A program made the position numbers and the translations under genes. Positions 60,893 to 64,000 of a stretch of DNA of 64,000 bases are shown piece by piece. Source of the stretch: an uncultured Corynebacterium sp. (GTDB lineage Bacteria; Actinomycetota; Actinomycetes; Mycobacteriales; Mycobacteriaceae); contig CALUCD010000002.1 in assembly GCA_943914465.1 (NCBI GenBank), positions 186,001 to 250,000 of the forward strand. Direction: 5' to 3'. Positions within the stretch are counted from its first letter, which is position 1, and each line of letters starts with the position of its first letter. A model generated the notes under the pieces. That model worked only from the letters and a program-made list of their open reading frames with translations, made no database searches and was not told where the DNA came from.

Positions 60893-62848
60893 CTACTGCT
60901 GGCCAGCCGCCTCAGCTTCGCGGGCGGCTTTTGCTTCAGCAGCCTTGGCCTCACCGGCCGCATTTGCTTCCGCGATCGCCTGCGAGACGGCCTCGGAAAT
61001 TTTCTCCGCCATCTGGTGTTCTGCCCGGTTGGCGATCTTGATGCGCTCCCCGAGCTGGTCAAGCTCGTCGAAAATCTCCTGCGGTACGCGGGAGCCAAGC
61101 TCCTCGAGGTACTCGCGGGACTCTTCCAGGTCAGCCTTCCACAGCTCCGGGCTGGGATAGAGCGCCTCGCGCACATCCTCGATCGGGGTGTCCAACCCGG
61201 TCAGGTCGAGGTCCTCGGCGCGCGCGGTGTGGCCCACCACGGTCTCCAGCGCGTCCACCTTGCCCTCGATACGCTCGACGACCCACTTGAGCACTCGGGA
61301 GTTATCGCCGAAGCCCGGCCACAGGAAGCGGCCATCCTCACCCCGGCGGAACCAGTTGACCAGGAAGATCGACGGCATGCGGTCCCCGCCCTTGCGGCCC
61401 ATGTCGATCCAGTGCTGCAGGTAGTCGCCCACGTTGTAACCAATGAACGGCAGCATGGCCATCGGGTCGTGGCGCAGGGAACCAACCTTCGCCTCAACAG
61501 AGGCAGCGGTCTGGCCCGACGACAGCATCGCGCCCATCATGGTGCCGTGCTCCCAGTCGTAGGACTGGGTCACCAGCGGCACCGTGTCAGGGCGGCGCCC
61601 ACCGAAGAGAATCGCGTCGACCTTGACGCCCTGCCAGTCATCAAACTCAGGTGCAGCGGCCGGGCACTGCTCAATGGCAACGCAGTAGCGGGAGTTCGGG
61701 TGAGCCGCCTTGCGGTCATCTTCCGGTGTCCAGTCGTTGCCGCGCCAGTCAATGAGGTGCTCAGGTTTGTCGCCGTCCATGCCTTCCCACCACACGTCGC
61801 CATCATCGGTGAGCGCCACGTTGGTGAACAGGGTGTTACCCGGTTCCATGCTGCGCATCGCGATTGGGTTCGAGGCGTAGTTGGTGCCGGGAGCAACTCC
61901 GAAGAAACCGTTTTCGGGGTTGACGGCGTAGAGGCCATCGTCGCGAAGCTTCAGCCATGCAATGTCATCACCCACGACCTCAGCAGACCAGCCTTCCAGT
62001 GTGGGAGTGATCATGGCCAGGTTGGTCTTGCCGCAGGCAGACGGGAATGCGGCGGCGATGTGGTAGGCCTTGCCTTCCGGGTTGGTGAGCTTGAGGATGA
62101 GCATGTGCTCAGCCATCCAGCCCTCCTCACGCGCCATCACGGAGGCAATGCGCAACGCGTAGCACTTCTTCGCCAAAATGGCGTTGCCGCCGTAGCCGGA
62201 ACCATAGGACCAGATCTCTTTGGTCTCCGGGAAGTGGGAGATGTACTTGGTCTCGTTGCAGGGCCAGGCCACATCCTCTTCGCCTTCTTCCAGCGGATGG
62301 CCAACCGAGTGCAAGCAAGGCACAAAGTTATCGCCGGTAATTTTATCGAGCGCCTCCTGGCCCATGCGCGTCATCACTCGCATGGACATGACCACGTACG
62401 CCGAGTCAGTCAGCTGCACACCGAGCTTCGGATCCGGGTCGCTGATCGGGCCCATGCAAAACGGCACCACATACATGGTGCGACCCTTCATCGAGCCGGA
62501 AAACTCCTCAAGCATCTCTTCTTTGAGTGCGTCGGGGCGCATCCAGTTGTTCGTCGGCCCCGCATCGGCCTGCTTCTCGGTCGCGATGAAGGTGCGTGAT
62601 TCCACACGCGCCACATCGGATGGGTTTGAGCGCGCCAAGAAAGAGTTCGGGCGCTTTTCCTCGTTGAGTTTGATCAGGGTGCCCTTTTCCACGAGCTCTG
62701 CTGCGAGGCGGTCCCACTCCTCTTGCGAACCGTCGGCGAACACCACCCGGTCTGGGGTAAATAGCTCAACTGCTTCGTTTACCCAGGAAATAATCGCTTC
62801 GTTGTCGGTCGGCAGCGGGCCCTCTAGCCGGTTGACTGCAGTGGTCAT
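60893..62848 (-). CDS. pckG: phosphoenolpyruvate carboxykinase (GTP)
   Basis: This 651-residue enzyme converts oxaloacetate and GTP to PEP in gluconeogenesis. The P-loop FPSACGKTNLAMITPTLEGW lies near residue 268, the Mn-site and YIHFPET-like region precede it, and FLWPGFGDNSRVLKWVVERI is near 520. ATG 62848 is preceded by AAGGAG at 7 nt; the upstream ATG 62896 has none. The last 40 residues are an Ala/Glu/Lys-rich helix that makes the protein longer than the roughly 610 residues usual in corynebacteria. Confidence 0.97.
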   Translation of the reverse strand: MTTAVNRLEGPLPTDNEAIISWVNEAVELFTPDRVVFADGSQEEWDRLAAELVEKGTLIKLNEEKRPNSFLARSNPSDVARVESRTFIATEKQADAGPTNNWMRPDALKEEMLEEFSGSMKGRTMYVVPFCMGPISDPDPKLGVQLTDSAYVVMSMRVMTRMGQEALDKITGDNFVPCLHSVGHPLEEGEEDVAWPCNETKYISHFPETKEIWSYGSGYGGNAILAKKCYALRIASVMAREEGWMAEHMLILKLTNPEGKAYHIAAAFPSACGKTNLAMITPTLEGWSAEVVGDDIAWLKLRDDGLYAVNPENGFFGVAPGTNYASNPIAMRSMEPGNTLFTNVALTDDGDVWWEGMDGDKPEHLIDWRGNDWTPEDDRKAAHPNSRYCVAIEQCPAAAPEFDDWQGVKVDAILFGGRRPDTVPLVTQSYDWEHGTMMGAMLSSGQTAASVEAKVGSLRHDPMAMLPFIGYNVGDYLQHWIDMGRKGGDRMPSIFLVNWFRRGEDGRFLWPGFGDNSRVLKWVVERIEGKVDALETVVGHTARAEDLDLTGLDTPIEDVREALYPSPELWKADLEESREYLEELGSRVPQEIFDELDQLGERIKIANRAEHQMAEKISEAVSQAIAEANAAGEAKAAEAKAAREAEAAGQQ

Positions 62849-63212
62849 ATTTTCTCCTTGCTGCACTGGTGTAATACCCAGGGCATATACGTGCACGGTT
62901 GGTCTATTTCAATGATCCATTTCAGCTGTATACCCCAAGCGTAACCAAACTGACCCCCAGCCGGAGTTGAGTTACATTATCCCAGCTTAAATGCAGCGTT
63001 TTCCTGTGGTTAACCCCTCTCAACGCGCGCCACTGCGGTACATCACAGCCCCAATCGGGGGTGCAGGACAGCGCCAACCCGTGCATCCGTCGCCTGGGCG
63101 TGTCGTCTATACCACCTTGCCTTCTCCCCCGCAGCGGGGAGCTGGAAACTTCTGCGCCGACATATGCGAGTGGGAACTTGAATGAACGCATGTCATGTGG
63201 ACAATTGAGTCA
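62849..63212. other. intergenic region between divergent pckG and trmB
   Basis: No gene is seen in these 364 bp. It is AT-rich near pckG (a minus-strand TATACA-type hexamer near 62930) and holds a CCCCGC/GCGGGG hairpin near 63127-63139. The first 100 bp presumably hold the pck promoter and carbon-source regulator sites; I could not identify a clear GlxR, RamA or RamB pair. GACAAT, 7 bp before ATG 63213, may be the trmB -10. Confidence 0.4.
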
Positions 63213-63980
63213 ATGACTACCCCTGACGGCCCCACTCACCGCCCCGGAACGGGCGAGCTCCCCCACGGACGCCCGCCGCAAACCGAGTTCACCACCGGGC
63301 TGGATTACCCCCGCCTTGGGTCCGTCACCTTCCGCCGCGGCACCCTCACCGAGAACCAAGAAGCACTGTTCAACGAGTACTGGCCGAAATTGGGGCTCAT
63401 GCTTGACGACGCCCCCGTTGACCTCGACACCTGGTTCGGCCGCACCGGCCACCCCACCATCGTCGAAATCGGCTCCGGCACAGGCACCTCCACAGCTGCG
63501 ATGGCACCGCTGGAGGCAGACACCAACATCGTCGCCGTCGAACTGTACAAACCCGGCCTGGCGAAACTGCTCGGGGCAATTGTACGCGGCGGCATTGACA
63601 ACATCCGCATGATCCGCGGCGACGGCGTAGAAGTCCTCGCACGCATGTTTTCCGAAGCATCCTTAGACGGCGTGCGCATCTTCTTTCCCGACCCGTGGCC
63701 GAAGGCGCGCCACCACAAGCGCCGCATCATCCAATCAGGCACCCTCAACCTCATTGCCACCCGGCTCAAACCAGGTGGCGTACTCCATGTGGCCACCGAC
63801 CACGCCGATTACGCCGAATGGATCGACGAACTCGTCCACGTCGAACCCCTGCTGGAGTACAAGGCGTGGCCGTGGCCAGAGGCACCGGTACTCACCGACC
63901 GCCAAGTCATCACTAAGTTCGAAGGCAAGGGCCTCACCAAAGACCACGTGATTCGCGAGTACCTGTGGCAGAAGAAATAG
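63213..63980 (+). CDS. trmB: tRNA (guanine-N7-)-methyltransferase TrmB
   Basis: This 255-residue SAM enzyme methylates G46 of tRNA. VEIGSGTGTSTAAMAP near residue 92, the signature FFPDPWPKARHHKRRIIQ near 155 and the C-terminal TKFEGKGLTKDHVIREYLW are diagnostic. ATG 63213 is taken; the earlier GTG/ATG frame at 63195 adds six residues. The last 20 bp of the window contain GAGGAG, probably the ribosome site of the next gene. Confidence 0.96.
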   Translation: MTTPDGPTHRPGTGELPHGRPPQTEFTTGLDYPRLGSVTFRRGTLTENQEALFNEYWPKLGLMLDDAPVDLDTWFGRTGHPTIVEIGSGTGTSTAAMAPLEADTNIVAVELYKPGLAKLLGAIVRGGIDNIRMIRGDGVEVLARMFSEASLDGVRIFFPDPWPKARHHKRRIIQSGTLNLIATRLKPGGVLHVATDHADYAEWIDELVHVEPLLEYKAWPWPEAPVLTDRQVITKFEGKGLTKDHVIREYLWQKK

Positions 63981-64000
63981 GCAGAAGTAGGCGAGGAGAC

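Noticed and set aside
60863..62599. 578-codon open frame opposite pckG
   Set aside because: It is a third-position GC-bias shadow; the opposite strand encodes PEP carboxykinase with intact motifs.

Overview
The window is high-GC DNA from a Corynebacterium-type actinobacterium. Diagnostic content includes an HspR/HAIR-controlled dnaK-grpE-dnaJ-hspR operon, pyruvate:quinone oxidoreductase, GTP-type PEP carboxykinase, the arabinan transferase AftD, a DUF3068 protein, DIP1984 and many apparently leaderless genes (a -10 hexamer 6-8 nt before ATG/GTG). From memory of C. glutamicum, the blocks alaT-ugd-dcd and VanW-GH3-aftD-glycosyltransferase-methyltransferase-pck-trmB follow the usual corynebacterial order. 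The product calls are family assignments read from motifs; no database search was possible.

Layout. 1-9.7 kb: clpB (cut by the left edge), a GltS-like symporter, a globin/FNR-like protein, a nitrilase-family amidase, a small protein plus DUF1023 hydrolase pair, pqo, and two small membrane proteins. 9.7-16.5 kb: the heat-shock operon, then a 690-bp gap holding two HAIR operators, a doubtful small lipoprotein gene and a twin-hairpin repeat, then ald. 16.6-27.5 kb: two convergent lactococcin-972-type bacteriocin clusters flanking a repetitive surface protein, an AI-2E-type transporter, a DJ-1 protein and a GOLPH3-like protein. 27.6-33.2 kb: sulfate assimilation genes cysH-cysD-cysN-cysZ divergent from an FprA-type reductase, with no sulfite reductase in the cluster. 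33.2-40.8 kb: a second copy of the twin-hairpin repeat, a heterodimeric ABC exporter, and a phosphate-related operon headed by a Met/Leu-repeat leader peptide. 40.8-50.4 kb: alaT, ugd, dcd, tRNA-Gly(CCC), a lipase, an HNH nuclease, VanW and a GH3 lipoprotein. 50.4-64 kb: cell-envelope arabinan genes, a candidate tRNA-like RNA beside DIP1984, a GT4/methyltransferase divergent pair, pckG and trmB.

The most unusual content is the bacteriocin region. Three lactococcin-972-like precursors are present. Two of them have a good Shine-Dalgarno site and ATG, but their signal-peptide frame is broken by exactly one base in or next to a short A-run just after the start codon, while the ABC export/immunity genes are intact. 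One cluster encodes its two four-helix permease modules as separate genes and the other as one fused protein. The second most unusual item is a ~122-bp repeat made of two palindromes 85-86 bp apart, found just downstream of ald and of fprA in the same relative orientation. Others are the Met/Leu-repeat leader peptide overlapping the Na/Pi transporter start, an inverted repeat between cysH and fprA, and 18-bp in-frame tandem repeats in linkers of several unrelated proteins.
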